DNA of 64,000 nucleotides, from the NCBI GenBank assembly GCA_911728435.2, contig OU452201.1, forward strand, positions 6,634,001 to 6,698,000. The letters run 5' to 3'. The position numbers were made by a program, and so were the translations under genes. This document shows positions 11,114 to 21,268 of this stretch, in pieces. The stretch is from Apoderus coryli. Taxonomy: Eukaryota; Arthropoda; Insecta; Coleoptera; Attelabidae. Within the stretch, counting starts at the first letter, position 1. The number at the start of each line of letters is the position of its first letter. The notes beneath the pieces are model-generated. The model was not told the origin of the DNA. It saw only the letters and a list, made by a program, of their open reading frames with translations, and made no database searches.

Positions 11114-12157
11114 GTTTGTAGATTGTTTTATCGGAGTCGTTTAGGCGGTTTGGCCTCCCCTCACTTCGACCTGCAGAAGATCTTTTGTGAATGACTCTAA
11201 TCTATGAATTGCCCAGCTGTCCCACACTTTTCATAAAGTTGATGATTTCTCTGGGGTCTAAATTCCTTGCCTGGTCGGGTGTTAGGGTCACCCCTCCAAG
11301 GTGTTTTAGCCTTTTGCAGAAAACTGCCATGCATTCACACAGCACGTGTTCTGTTGTCTCTGTTGCGTCTTCGCCAAACCGACAAGTGTCGTCCTCGGTT
11401 AGGCCCATCTTTTTGAGATGGTACTTCACTGGGTGGTGTCCCGTAAAAAGGCCTGTAATTCGCCTTAGGTCGCTTCTCTCCAGTTGGATAAGCTTCCCTG
11501 CGTTGGCCTCTGAAGGTTTGATAAACCTTTTTGATTGTCTTAGGCCTGGAGGGTTTCTCCAGTAGGACTTAAGTTGTTCCTTTTCCCATCTCCGAAGTTC
11601 TTCTTTCATATGGCTTTTTGGAAGACCAAATATGGGTTCTGGGCCGCAGAACGGAGCGTTTGCGCCCTGTTTTGCAAGTTGGTCCGCCGCTTCCTTCCCC
11701 TCTATGCCTTCATGTCCTGGCACCCATGTCAGAGTAATCTTCTTCTCCTGAGCTGCCAGTTGCTTTAGGGTCTGTTTGCATTCCCATGCTAGCTTTGACG
11801 TGAAGGTGTAAGACCTCAGTGCTTTTAACGCAGCTTGACTGGCTGACATAATATTGATCTGCCGTTCCGGGATGCCTCTCTGCACGCATTCTTGAGCACA
11901 ACGATTAATAGCGTTGATCTCTGCTTGGAATATAGTGGGACTTTTCCCGAGAGATTGTAATTAGGCCCGTATACTCCCATGCCTGTGTTCCCTTCTATTC
12001 CTTTTGAACCGTCCGTATACCAGACGGATGTGTTTTCTGGGAATCGTGCTTCCCCATTTAGCCAATTTTGAGGGTCTGCAATGACCACTTCAAATGGGAT
12101 TTCAAAATCATGTTTGCGTGGCAAAGCGTCCGAGGGTTGTCTTCCTGAATCCAAAGG
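11114..12157 (-). pseudogene. RNase H domain and C-terminus of an I/Loa-type LINE
   Basis: A 5'-truncated LINE in reverse orientation. The first frame (12154 down to about 11945) holds the RNase H opening VWYTDGSK with the first catalytic Asp. A frameshift near 11945-11950 leads to the second frame, with TIFQAEIN (catalytic Glu), SASQAAL where family members have SDSQAAL (third Asp changed to Ala), and WVPGHEGIEGKEAADQLA carrying the His and final Asp. Downstream is the conserved C-terminal region (ITGLFTGHHPVKYHL, then HVLCEC), ending at 11202. RNase H follows RT in I- and Loa-like LINEs and degrades the RNA strand of the hybrid. The frameshift and loss of a catalytic Asp make it inactive. 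A perfect 14-bp target-site duplication fixes both ends and shows it landed just beyond the RTE fragment. Confidence 0.88.
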
Positions 12158-12171
12158 TATGATAATAACTA
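12158..12171. repeat. Target-site duplication, right copy
   Basis: Exact second copy of tatgataataacta from 11100-11113; it marks the truncated 5' end of the reversed LINE fragment. Confidence 0.85.
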
Positions 12172-13128
12172 AATAAGCAATAGTTTTTATTTTAATATTT
12201 TGGGAAGACCCTGTATATCTTTAAACGATTTATTTCAATCTCTACCTTTTTCGACGCCCCTGCTTTGATATGTGCAAAATGTCCACTCTAATCCGACAGT
12301 GACTACACTGGCACTCTAGTTAGATAACTCTATACCATAGAGCATAATATACAATCATATTGTAATTAATTACCTTATAGAGCAGCACACCGCTAATTAT
12401 TAATCTATAGACAATGTTGCCATGTATTTTCTCATGTATGTTATAGTTGCTGATTAAACAGGGTGTAAATAAATAAATGCGAAAAAATTGAAGATGTGAT
12501 TCTTTGTTGAAAATAGGGTGGGACTTTTATACGAGGGGTGCTATTTATGTATTGAGAATAGAAAGAGTAAAAGCCACCCCTAAAATTTGTTTTCTACAGG
12601 GCGAGCAAAACTGACTGACGCCATCAACTTTTTTTTTTCAAAAACATACCTATATTTTTGCATAGTTCAAAAGAGCTAATTTTTCTGAGCAACTTTTGTA
12701 AAGAAAAAAAATTGCTATCTTCATTCGTTAAAAAATAATAAGCAAATTTGTAGAAAAACCCAATATCAAAAATTCGCAACTGTCACAACTTTTAAACAAG
12801 TGGGCCTTGGAAACCAACTGCAATTATTATATCTGTCAATAATTAACCTAATGGCTGACAAATAGTTTTATTGTCATTTGATGTGTGCATTTTATCTTAA
12901 AAAAAATGTTTACGCATGACGAACAAGTTTTAAAAATGAGTTTTAGATCTAGTTTTCTCGAAAACGCGACGATTTCTGAGAATAACAATAATTTCAATGG
13001 AACTAGAATTTATCTAGTAAGCGGCTGTCATTTTGACAATTTATTAAGACAACTAAACTGTTTTTTGTTATTTACTGTTTGGTTTGCAAATTCATTAAGA
13101 TTGTGGTGCACTGAAACCTAGTCTAACC
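12172..13128. other. No recognisable gene
   Basis: AT-rich; single transposon-end-like words accctgtat (12208) and acagggtg (12459), in outward orientation and without coding content. The open frame at 12885-13121 has no motif. Confidence 0.35.
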
Positions 13129-13245
13129 TAGGGCCGGCACTGACGCTACTATGCTATTATGTTATGAAATGCCGTAGCAGAATAAACCATAGCATAGCAC
13201 AGCGTCGCGTCGTATAGCATGCAGTGTGAATGTGCACTAATACAC
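13129..13245. repeat. Imperfect palindrome rich in TAGCATG words
   Basis: gcactgacgctactatgcta near 13136 is partly complementary to the segment ending near 13240 that holds agcatagcacagcgtcgcg and atgcagtgtgaatgtgc. It looks like a small foldback or MITE remnant starting at gggccggcactg. The ends are not well defined. Confidence 0.3.
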
Positions 13246-13905
13246 GCGCGGTGTTACATAAAGAGCAATCTAGATGGCGACACATAGCACAAAACTTCCT
13301 CTATTTTCGTTTATTATAAAACAGAGGCGCGTCTGTATGTTTTATGTAAATGTAATAAGGCTAAAAGCCCGGTAGTGCTCTAATCTGGCAATCGGGACAC
13401 GTTCCCGTATATAACATTCGTTTTGGAGACGAGGACGAGGAGATGAATGTTAGCGTACTAGGTATACCTATACTATAAGTGGAAAGGAACAACTAGGAAC
13501 AAAGAAAAATAATATGTGTGAGGGATAAAGAAGGACTGATAGCGAAATTGGGGGAAGTTCAATTAGTCACTTTTTTTATTTTATTTATTATTTACGTAAA
13601 CTGTTAATATAATGTGTTTCCGGGGATATTTGACAACATAGAGGACGTATTTCTTCGTTTACCAGATATCGGGATTTGAAAAGATCCAAAAAGTTGATTC
13701 ATGTTAAAGGAATTTGACCCAAATTGGACCCCGCATTAATTTCCGATGGTATTAGGTAGTATTACTTACTGCGTATGATGATTGTGTTTATACTATTAAT
13801 GTTAATAGGTAGGTATAATAAAGATGATTTATTTATTCCAAATTATTGAACAGCATTATCCATAAAAAGTGCGCGCAACGTCGATACAACCTTCAAATTT
13901 TCTTC
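13246..13905. other. No recognisable feature
   Basis: No motif-bearing open frame and no matched repeat. Confidence 0.35.
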
Positions 13906-13907
13906 AA

Positions 13908-14012
13908 ATAGCAGTAGGGGTCGAGTGATACATCATTTGAAATAATTTTTTATATGTTTTACAGCGATATTTTTGATATTTGCCTCGATAATTCTCGAGA
14001 AAATTGCGTTTA
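13908..14012 (+). repeat. Dispersed repeat, copy 1
   Basis: Contains gtcgagtgatacatcatttga and, further on, tctcgagaaaattgcgtttaaa. The same blocks occur in reverse orientation at 20772-20893, with the intervening bases roughly conserved. Non-coding; family not identified. Confidence 0.6.
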
Positions 14013-14063
14013 AAAGTTCACCAGTTAAGTAGTTGGATCCTATATCTCTTATTAGAATATAAT

Positions 14064-14136
14064 ACAAATTTGGCGTCATTGATAGAGCGTGCGCTTCGCA
14101 TGCGGAAGGTTATGGGTTCGAATCCCAGCTCTGGCA
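14064..14136 (+). tRNA. tRNA-Ala(CGC)-like sequence, probably a pseudogene or tRNA-derived SINE head
   Basis: A good B box and T arm (ggttcgaatcc at 14115-14125) lie 3' of an anticodon arm with loop ttcgcat, anticodon CGC at 14097-14099, and a D-arm-like tcattgatagagc. The 3' end reads ctctggca. The anticodon stem has one mismatch and the T stem one. The seven bases that should form the 5' acceptor strand do not pair with the 3' strand, so a functional tRNA is unlikely. Lack of an encoded CCA is normal in eukaryotes. It could be a decayed tRNA gene or the promoter head of a SINE, as it sits beside a dispersed repeat. Confidence 0.5.
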
Positions 14137-14529
14137 ATATTTTTTTTTCTAATTTTTGAATAAAGTAGTGAGTTTGTTACGTTAGTTTACTGGAAATACC
14201 TAGTAGCTACTTTATCGGCTGAGGAATTAGGCAAATCGGTGTGTATAACAGTTAAGTTTTTCGAAAGAAATTAAAAATGACTCCTCGTAATAAGCATTTA
14301 TTTATTCATCTGGAACAAAACAAAACATATTAATCGAGGTTCTTTTCATTATATTCTGTCTCACTCACATGCGCTTAAGCCATTTCTACCAACCCAACAT
14401 TATAATAAAACAAAATGAGATGCAACCAACAAACGCATACAGAAAACACAACACTTACTGAGATTGTTCAAGTGGGAAGATAAACTTACGAAAATCAGAT
14501 TGAGCTGCACCACGTTGTTGCCAAATTTC

Positions 14530-15391
14530 AAAATAGAGTTACAAGCCGAAAGTGGAAGTGGTGCAGGAATATACAGTGAGACAAGGAACACGTATCTAAG
14601 ATTCTCACTGGGGAAAAACACATCCATATTTCAAGCGGAAGTGTTTGCAATTCGGCAGTGTGCAAAACTAAACCGATCGAGGGCTTATACAAAAAAGCGA
14701 ATCAATATATGTTCAGAAAGCCAGGCAGCTTTAAGGGCTCTGAGAAGCCCCAAGGTTACAACCAAACTGGTATGGGAATGCCAAACAGAACTTAGGGCCT
14801 TGGAGGACCACAATAGGGTTAATCTAGTGTGGGTCCCGGGGCACTCGGGAACAGAAGGCAACGAGAGAGCGGATTGGCTGGCTAGACAAGCCTCTGAAAC
14901 CACATATACTGGCACGGAACCTACGCTGGCTTATCTAAAAGAACGGCGAGAGAACTCCTCAAGTGCTAAAAGCGAGCACCATAGATATTGGGAACATATT
15001 CCCGAGCATGGGAAGAGGTTTATACCTGGTGCAGCAACAAAACGCACTGAAAAACTGCTATCATTAAGCAGGAGTCAGATGCGAATAACTATGGGACTCC
15101 TTACTGGGCATTGCGCTCTGAGAGACCACCCAAATAAGATGGGGCTGTATAATGGGGACCTGCAATGCAGATTGTGTAATGGGGCAGTTGACACAGCTTA
15201 CCATGTAATATGTGAGTGTGTAGTTCTACAACGAAGACGACACGCTATTTTTGGACATGCGCTGATTGCGCCAGCAGATATTGACACAACACATAACTGA
15301 ACTCCACAAGCTAGTGGAGGGTACAGGGCTGCTGGATTGGATGGCATATTATACGGGGATTTTTCACAATAAGCCCATGAGGCTGCTGTGA
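14530..15391 (+). pseudogene. RNase H domain and C-terminus of an I/Loa-type LINE, second copy
   Basis: The main frame (to TGA 15298-15300) contains SIFQAEVFAI (catalytic Glu), ICSESQAAL where Asp is usual (Asp to Glu), WVPGHSGTEGNERADWLA (His and last Asp), and the C-terminal block MGLLTGHCALRDH plus CRLCNGAVDTAYHVICEC, a Cys/His-rich segment. The last 30 residues continue in another frame to TGA 15389-15391. The first catalytic Asp (TDGSK) is missing because sequence upstream of about 14530 is not homologous. It resembles the 11.1-kb copy in organisation but is clearly diverged, so it is a different subfamily. An A-run followed by a G-run at 15425-15447 may mark its 3' tail. No target-site duplication was recognised. 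Confidence 0.85.
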
Positions 15392-15447
15392 AACCGGGAA
15401 CTTAGGTCGTACGGACCCCTTCAAAAAAAAAAAGAGGGGGGGGAGAT

Positions 15448-16409
15448 AATAAATCGCAAATATTTTAAATTTTGTCATAATGGTCATAAAAAGGTATACT
15501 TAGTTTTCCATTTTAATGGGTTATATTTCACCTATTGTGCAAAGTCAAATAGTTTGCAATTATTTTAAATTATAGTAGCTAGAGAGGGTGGGGCAGGGTG
15601 CGGCGCTTGCCCCTCCCTGGACGGATCCTATTAAAAAAATAAATGCTGCTATTTCTATAGCCTCAGCCAATTTCCTATTCAACGCAGGTCTTGACCCGGA
15701 AAAGTGCGTCTGACAAGGGTACGATGGCTGTTCCACCATGGCTGGAAAGGACGGCGGGGCATAAAAAATTATTCGGAAAAAGTCCCAAATTTTTTATGTT
15801 GAGATGAGTTTCCTCGTTTTTTTGCCCCACCCTGGGGAACATCCTGGCTACGCCCATGTTCTCTGTGGAACTGACATAACAATACAACACGAAAGTCAAA
15901 TTTGTGAATGTGATAAAATTTGAAAGTTTGCCAGTACGTGATCATTAAGATAATATATTGTTGTTTTTAATTTAAATGTTACTCCATTTCCCCAAAACAA
16001 AATAATATTCGAATGACCGCCGTATTTATTAAATACAATTGGTGCAACTCGTAAACTTTCCAGCGGGAAGAAGCAAGGTCTGAATGCATGTGTCATGAGC
16101 GACCATGATCCCAAAACGTACGTAAGAATGCAACAGCCATGCCTAGACATCAGGCGAAATTTCATTACTGAAGTCTTTCCAAACTCGAGTATGTGCTTAA
16201 CTTACCTAACTACTGTTCTTGTAGAAGAAACCAGTTATGTTATTGTTTATTTTTTCATAAAAAAAGCCCGTTCTTCGTGCTAGCATTAATTGAAACATTT
16301 ACAAATCCATAATAATGTACCTATCTCATCGAGAGAGAGAATCCATCATATGCATCACAAAATTACTTAAATGCAAAACAGAAATTAAATTAAGGGGAAA
16401 TATACAAGG
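15448..16409. other. No gene; possible hAT-like scraps
   Basis: ggtggggcagggtgcggcgc near 15590 and ctggctacgcccatg near 15850 resemble decayed hAT-type repeat phrases, but no paired termini or target-site duplication could be defined. The minus-strand frames at 15675-16165 have no motif. Confidence 0.3.
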
Positions 16410-16412
16410 TGA

Positions 16413-18204
16413 GAGGGTTTTTCGCAGTATAGTATGTGTCTGTTTCCGTGTTCTGAGGATGATGTGTTGAGAATTTTGGATAGTGTAACGAAAAAGCCTT
16501 CCGCTGGTTTCGATGGCATACCTTGTTCGGTGCTGAAAAACGTTGTAGAATATATTCTTGAACCAGTAACTTACCTAATAAATCTGTCATTTAGCTCAGG
16601 CTGCTTTCCTGAATCTCTTAAGAGATCGGTGATTATTCCTCTTCATAAGAGAAATGATATCCACGAGATAAAAAACTACCGTGGAATAGCATTATTGTCT
16701 GTTTTCTCAAAGATATTTGAACGAGCATTCTATATCAGATTGCTTTCATTTTTGGAAAAAATTAATTTTTTTAATTCTTTGCAGTTTGGATTTCGGAAGG
16801 GTCTTTCCACGCAGCATGCAGTCATGACTTTGTATAAGGAAATTCTTTTGAATATGGAATGTAAGAGAGAGACAGCGTGTTTATTTTACGATCTTCAACG
16901 AGCCTTCGATGTTGTTGACATAAATTTGCTTTTGGAAAAATATTATACCGTTGGGGTTCGTGGGATACCTCTCGACTGGCTTCGGTCTTTTTTAACAGCT
17001 CGAGAACAGGTGACAGCCCTTAGGGAGGGATCAAGATTATATAAATCTGACTCCAGGTTTACTAGCACTGGAGTGCCTCAGGGCAGTTTGTTGGGTCCCT
17101 TGCTTTTTATAGGTTTTATTCAGGACATTTTCCCCTATTTTGCTGGAAATTTTATGGTCCTGTTTGCCGATGATGCGGCGGCCTTAGCTTCCAGCCACGA
17201 CTTTGGTGAGTTGAGTAGGAATTCGCATAAGCTTGTCATTGGGATGCAAGATTATTGCAGTCAAAATAATTTAATTTTAAATCAAGATAAAACCGAGTTA
17301 TTGGTCTTTTCAACACGGGATCTCAATAAAAGTCTTTTAGTTCGTATTAACAATAAAACTATTGAACAGAGTAATGTGGCCAAGTACCTGGGCGTCTACC
17401 TGGACCCCCAGCTCACTTGGTCACACCAGGTGGATCATGTTCTGAAGAAGTTATCCGTCTTTTGTTTTGTGATATGGCGCCTGCGGTCTGAAGTTAGTTT
17501 CACTTTATTGAAGAATTATTATTTTGCATACGTTCATTCATGTATAAATTATGCTAATATTTGTTGGGCTAATTCTCCTCGAGCACATGAGGTTTTTTTG
17601 ATGCAGAAGCGTATAGTCAGAACAATGTTGTTCAAGCCTAAAATGTACTCTTGTCGCACACTCTTTCCTGCCTTAAACATTCTAACCCTGCCTTGCCTGT
17701 ACATTTTTAACAGTATTATGTATTTGAAGAATAATCCCTCTGATTATGCACTATTTAGTGGTTCACCATATGCTTTGCGTGAGAATTTTAACTTTCGGAT
17801 TCCCCGACACAGATTATCTTTAGTGGCCAAGAGTCCACTAGTATTGCCGGTTAAATTACATAACCATTTGCCTCGAGCATTAAAGGAAGTATCTACTATT
17901 AATACATTTAAATTTACGTTGAAAACTATGTTAACTTCCCACGCCTTTTATAGCCTAAGTGAGTTTCTTGATTGTAGAAATTTGTAAGATCTTTCTATGT
18001 TTGTTGTTTATATGTTTGTTTTGTGTATCAATGTTTGGATATTGTATATATCGTAACTGCCTTCATTTGTATATTATTTATTTGTATTGTGGCGGAGATG
18101 TGTTTATGTATTTGTACTGTGTATATACTTATACTGTATGACAATTTCTACACTGCAATTGCAGTTTATGGAAAATAAAGATTTTGATTGATTGATTGAT
18201 TGAG
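16413..18204 (+). pseudogene. Jockey/CR1-like LINE reverse transcriptase, long uninterrupted frame
   Basis: A frame open from 16413 to TAA 17985-17987 (517 codons from the ATG at 16434) covers nearly all of the RT domain. Motifs in order: KKPSAGFDGIPCSVLKN, HEIKNYRGIALLSVFSKIFE, FYDLQRAFDVVD with the first catalytic Asp, GVPQGSLLGPLLF, FADDAAAL with the catalytic Asp pair, AKYLGVYLDP, and the LINE C-terminal region (SCINYANICWA, LPRALKEVSTINTFKFTLK). The upstream endonuclease is missing; the 5' end is truncated just before the fingers. The 3' UTR ends in aataaag and a tail of GATT tetranucleotides (18183-18204), unlike the ATT tails of the other LINEs here. The catalytic residues are intact, but without the endonuclease the copy is dead. 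Its open state over 525 codons suggests recent insertion. Confidence 0.88.
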
Positions 18205-18242
18205 AACTAGATATATTTCTTTATTTTTATTGCATGGACAAT

Positions 18243-18378
18243 GTATAGGTTACATTTAAAGTGTCTGATGATTTATGGTATCAAAGGCTTTTGAAAAATC
18301 AAGGAGCACTAGAGCAGTCGTCTTTCCTGAATCAATCTGTCTAAAGATGTCGTCTGTTATCCTTAAAAAAAAGTCTTA
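18243..18378 (-). pseudogene. LINE reverse transcriptase fragment, inverted 5' part
   Basis: Reading downward from about 18378, one frame gives ITDDIFRQIDSGKTT followed by VLLDFSKAFDTINH, the RT palm block with the first catalytic Asp. It ends at a stop near 18250. Just 15-20 bases away the plus strand begins a LINE fragment that starts later in the same kind of pol gene (LNEFHTWCRKNRL, YLGV-like block). The head-to-head order fits one insertion with an inverted 5' segment. Confidence 0.75.
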
Positions 18379-18387
18379 ACGGCAAAG

Positions 18388-19328
18388 GTATATCGTTATA
18401 CATAAACACAAACCCTCAATGAATTTCACACATGGTGTCGGAAAAACCGGCTAATGATAAACTATAATAAAACAAAGACCCTAAACTTCAGTAGACATAT
18501 AACACAAAATTTTAAGCTAGCCTATTGGGAGTGATAGTGGATCCGACGTTGAGCTGGGCGGAACATGTTGAGAGATTATGTGGCAAATTCAATAAAAACT
18601 TATTTGTGTTACATTCCTTGAAGAGGTTTATGTGCGTGAAGTCGTTGCTCTCGGTTTACTATGCTATGATTTACTCAGCGATTGCATATAATATAGTGGT
18701 CTGGGGTAGATGCACTGAAGCTCTCAGAATTTTTATTCTGCAAAAACGGGCAATCCGATGTATTTTTGGCATTCCCTATAGAGGCAGCTGTCGGGAGGCA
18801 TTTAGAGCCAATAAATTACTCACCGTCCCATCCATTTATTTGTATAAGTTGTTGTCTGATATTTTTAAAAGCAAACATCTGACTCCCACCTGTGGCAGTA
18901 GTCATGATTATCCAACCAGAGGAAGAGATAGGTTGTACTTGCCGCGTCCTAGGTTTGAGTCCTATAAGAGGTCACCATCATATGCGGGCTGTTTCTTATA
19001 CAATTTACTTCCTGAGGACTTAAGGACCTGTCAGACCGAGAGAAGATTTAAGTATGAACTAAAGAAATTTTTGATTAACGGTACATTTTATAGTGTGCAA
19101 GAATTTATAGATGCACTACAATAACACAAAATTATTTTAAATTGTTGACACTTTTTGTTTTTCTTTGTTTGTTATTTCTGTTTGTATTTTTAACGTGTCC
19201 GTTTATCTGTATACTGTATATTATTTATTATTTTATTTAACCTTTAGGTGACTTTATCACAATATTGTAGACTTGCCAATGTATACATTTGTTATACCTT
19301 ATGATGACCAATAAATATTATTATTATT
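18388..19328 (+). pseudogene. LINE thumb and C-terminal domain, 3' part of the insertion
   Basis: The first frame gives LNEFHTWCRKNRLMINYNKT, the segment after the FADD box. A frameshift near 18518 leads into GVIVDPTLSWAEHVERLCGK and the C-terminal region YAMIYSAIAYNIVVWG, ILQKRAIRCIFG, LPEDLRTCQ, ending at TAA 19122-19124. The 3' UTR ends with aataaat and ATT triplets at about 19311-19328. With the inverted piece at 18243-18378 it forms one decayed copy lacking the QGS and FADD boxes. The resemblance in layout to the 16.4-kb LINE shows related clades, not the same family, since the tails differ. Confidence 0.85.
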
Positions 19329-20084
19329 GTTATAAATTTTTGCTACATTATAAGAGAAAAATCTTTCTCAATTCCCTAATGCATAGTAGAGTTGATATGA
19401 AATTAAAGTCTTTCTTATCTTCAGAAAATACATTTTGATCAAAGCCTTTAAGTCATTGACTAAACCGACATGTTTCGATTTTGATTTCATCTTCATTTGA
19501 TCAAACAAATTTAAAATAAATTAAATGAAGTTTGAAGATATCGCATCCATCCTGCAATGGAACGAGTCTAAACGGATATTGTCTAATTTGGAAGATGATT
19601 TTAAGACAATTTTGTAATATTTTAAGAAATAATGCTTATTCTCAAGAACAAATTGAGTTAATCGAGCGTATTATGTAATTAGCGGATATTCAAATACGTT
19701 GAATAGATACGCGGTATGCCGAAGAATATCAAATACGTTTGTAGAAGTAGCGGATTTGTTTGACGTTTCCGGGTCTGTGTATTGTCGCACAAAAGATAAC
19801 GTTACTTTAATGGGGAATTTGAAACAGAGAAATAGAAATAAAAAATGTATAAGTAAACTGAATGAATAGTAATTGTCCAACGAGTCACTGTACTCGAATG
19901 TTATACTTTAGATATGTCTTTTTATATATTACATACCAATATATACATTCATTTATTTATATATTCTTCATGTACCTATAGTGCTCCTTTGTCTATTGAA
20001 ATTATATACTGTGATCTAAATAAACTACACATTTTAAAAACATCTAATATGATTTCTTTAGAGGTTAGTCAAGAGACAAGCAAG
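19329..20084. other. No gene; hammerhead-like motif near 19470
   Basis: Contains the minus-strand word TGAAGATGAAATC followed by ATCGAAACATGTCGG (19499 down to 19462), one of several such motifs in the window. No open frame of interest. Confidence 0.4.
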
Positions 20085-20150
20085 ATATAATATAATTTAA
20101 AATATATGACCTGTGTAACGAACCAGAATTTTCATAATTATAATTGTTAT
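20085..20150 (+). repeat. Dispersed repeat, copy 1 of the atatatgacctg family
   Basis: agatataatataatttaaaa followed by tatatgacctgtgtaacgaa matches 29250-29300 with only a few differences. Both copies run into a TATAAT-rich stretch. Non-coding. Confidence 0.6.
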
Positions 20151-20379
20151 AATTGTATTATAACGTCCAAATACAATGCAAAGGCTCTATCGGCGAGGCC
20201 ACCTATCGTATATACTCGTATTGTAGGTATTTTAAATAATGTAATATATATATTTTTAGTTCAAAGAGAAAACATATATAGCTTCTTAATATTTCAAGTT
20301 GTTTCATTTTAAGTCCAAAACCTGAATTTTTAACTCTTATCCTGTTTTTCCGGATAACCAACGGTGTTATTAAATTATT

Positions 20380-20730
20380 AGAGTGTTCAAATATCGTAAC
20401 TGCCTCCACCACCTATCTTACACTTTGTAATGTAAATATATCAATACCACTATTGTTTCAAATGCGTGTTTGCCAAATCTCAGAGGCCAGTAGGTCCATT
20501 AGATGTATGGAGGCAACTTCGTTCAGCTCATATAAAATTTGTATATGTGTATATCTCCAAGGAGCAACCTGAATTTTTTTTCTCGAACTAAACTGTATAT
20601 GTGTAAGTGGCGAACTGGCCTCCACCACAATTTTTGGCAGTGGGCTTCTTGGGTCTATTCTAATCACTTAAACTACTTATACACGGGGGTACTGAGTTGC
20701 CTCCGTTTTGGAGGCAGCGAATGTACTGAT
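20380..20730. repeat. Cluster of GGAGGC/GCCTCC words
   Basis: GCCTCC or its complement occurs near 20402, 20510, 20618, 20699, 20710 and 20734, separated by AT-rich filler. It is also followed in several cases by similar bases such as accac. It looks like an irregular internally repeated element rather than a gene. Confidence 0.35.
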
Positions 20731-20771
20731 ACGGAGGCCAATTTGACACTATGCATATATATATACGTTTA

Positions 20772-20893
20772 CCTAACTGCTTTAAACGCAATTTTCTCGA
20801 GAATTATGGGAGCGAATATCAAAAGTGACCTATCGCTGTAAAGCAGATAAAAAATGCTTTAAAATGATGTATCACTCGACCCCTACTGATATA
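20772..20893 (-). repeat. Dispersed repeat, copy 2 (reverse orientation)
   Basis: Complement of the 13908-14012 repeat, with the shared words aacgcaattttctcgagaatt and atgtatcactcgacccctac. Confidence 0.6.
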
Positions 20894-21268
20894 GGAAAAT
20901 TTAGTGGTTGTATCCACCCCTATCACAGGGCTTAAGCGATTTCAACCAAAATCTAATGACTTCATCCTAGGACTGCCTCAAACTTATATACCTAAATTTA
21001 GCTCAATTGGTTGAAGCGTTTGGGCGCTATCGTGGTAGAATACATACAGACACCATTACGGACTTAGCCTATGTTAAAAGGACTTCAAATCTCCACGTTC
21101 GTCATGGAGACATCTCTGTTTTTAAGTTTATTTGTAAATGCTTTCTGGAACTCGCTGTATCTTGTTATTACGGATGTGAACCTGTATACAAATCTTGAAA
21201 ACACTCATTTTAGTTCGTATCACTTTTCTGGTATAGTAGACGTTGTGCGGACTCCGATTATCTGTACA

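Noticed and set aside
14064..14136. Functional tRNA-Ala gene
   Set aside because: The 5' acceptor strand does not pair with the 3' strand, so the cloverleaf cannot close.
15583..15865. hAT element between the two GC-richer phrases
   Set aside because: The phrases resemble decayed repeat ends, but no inverted pair or 8-bp duplication could be defined.
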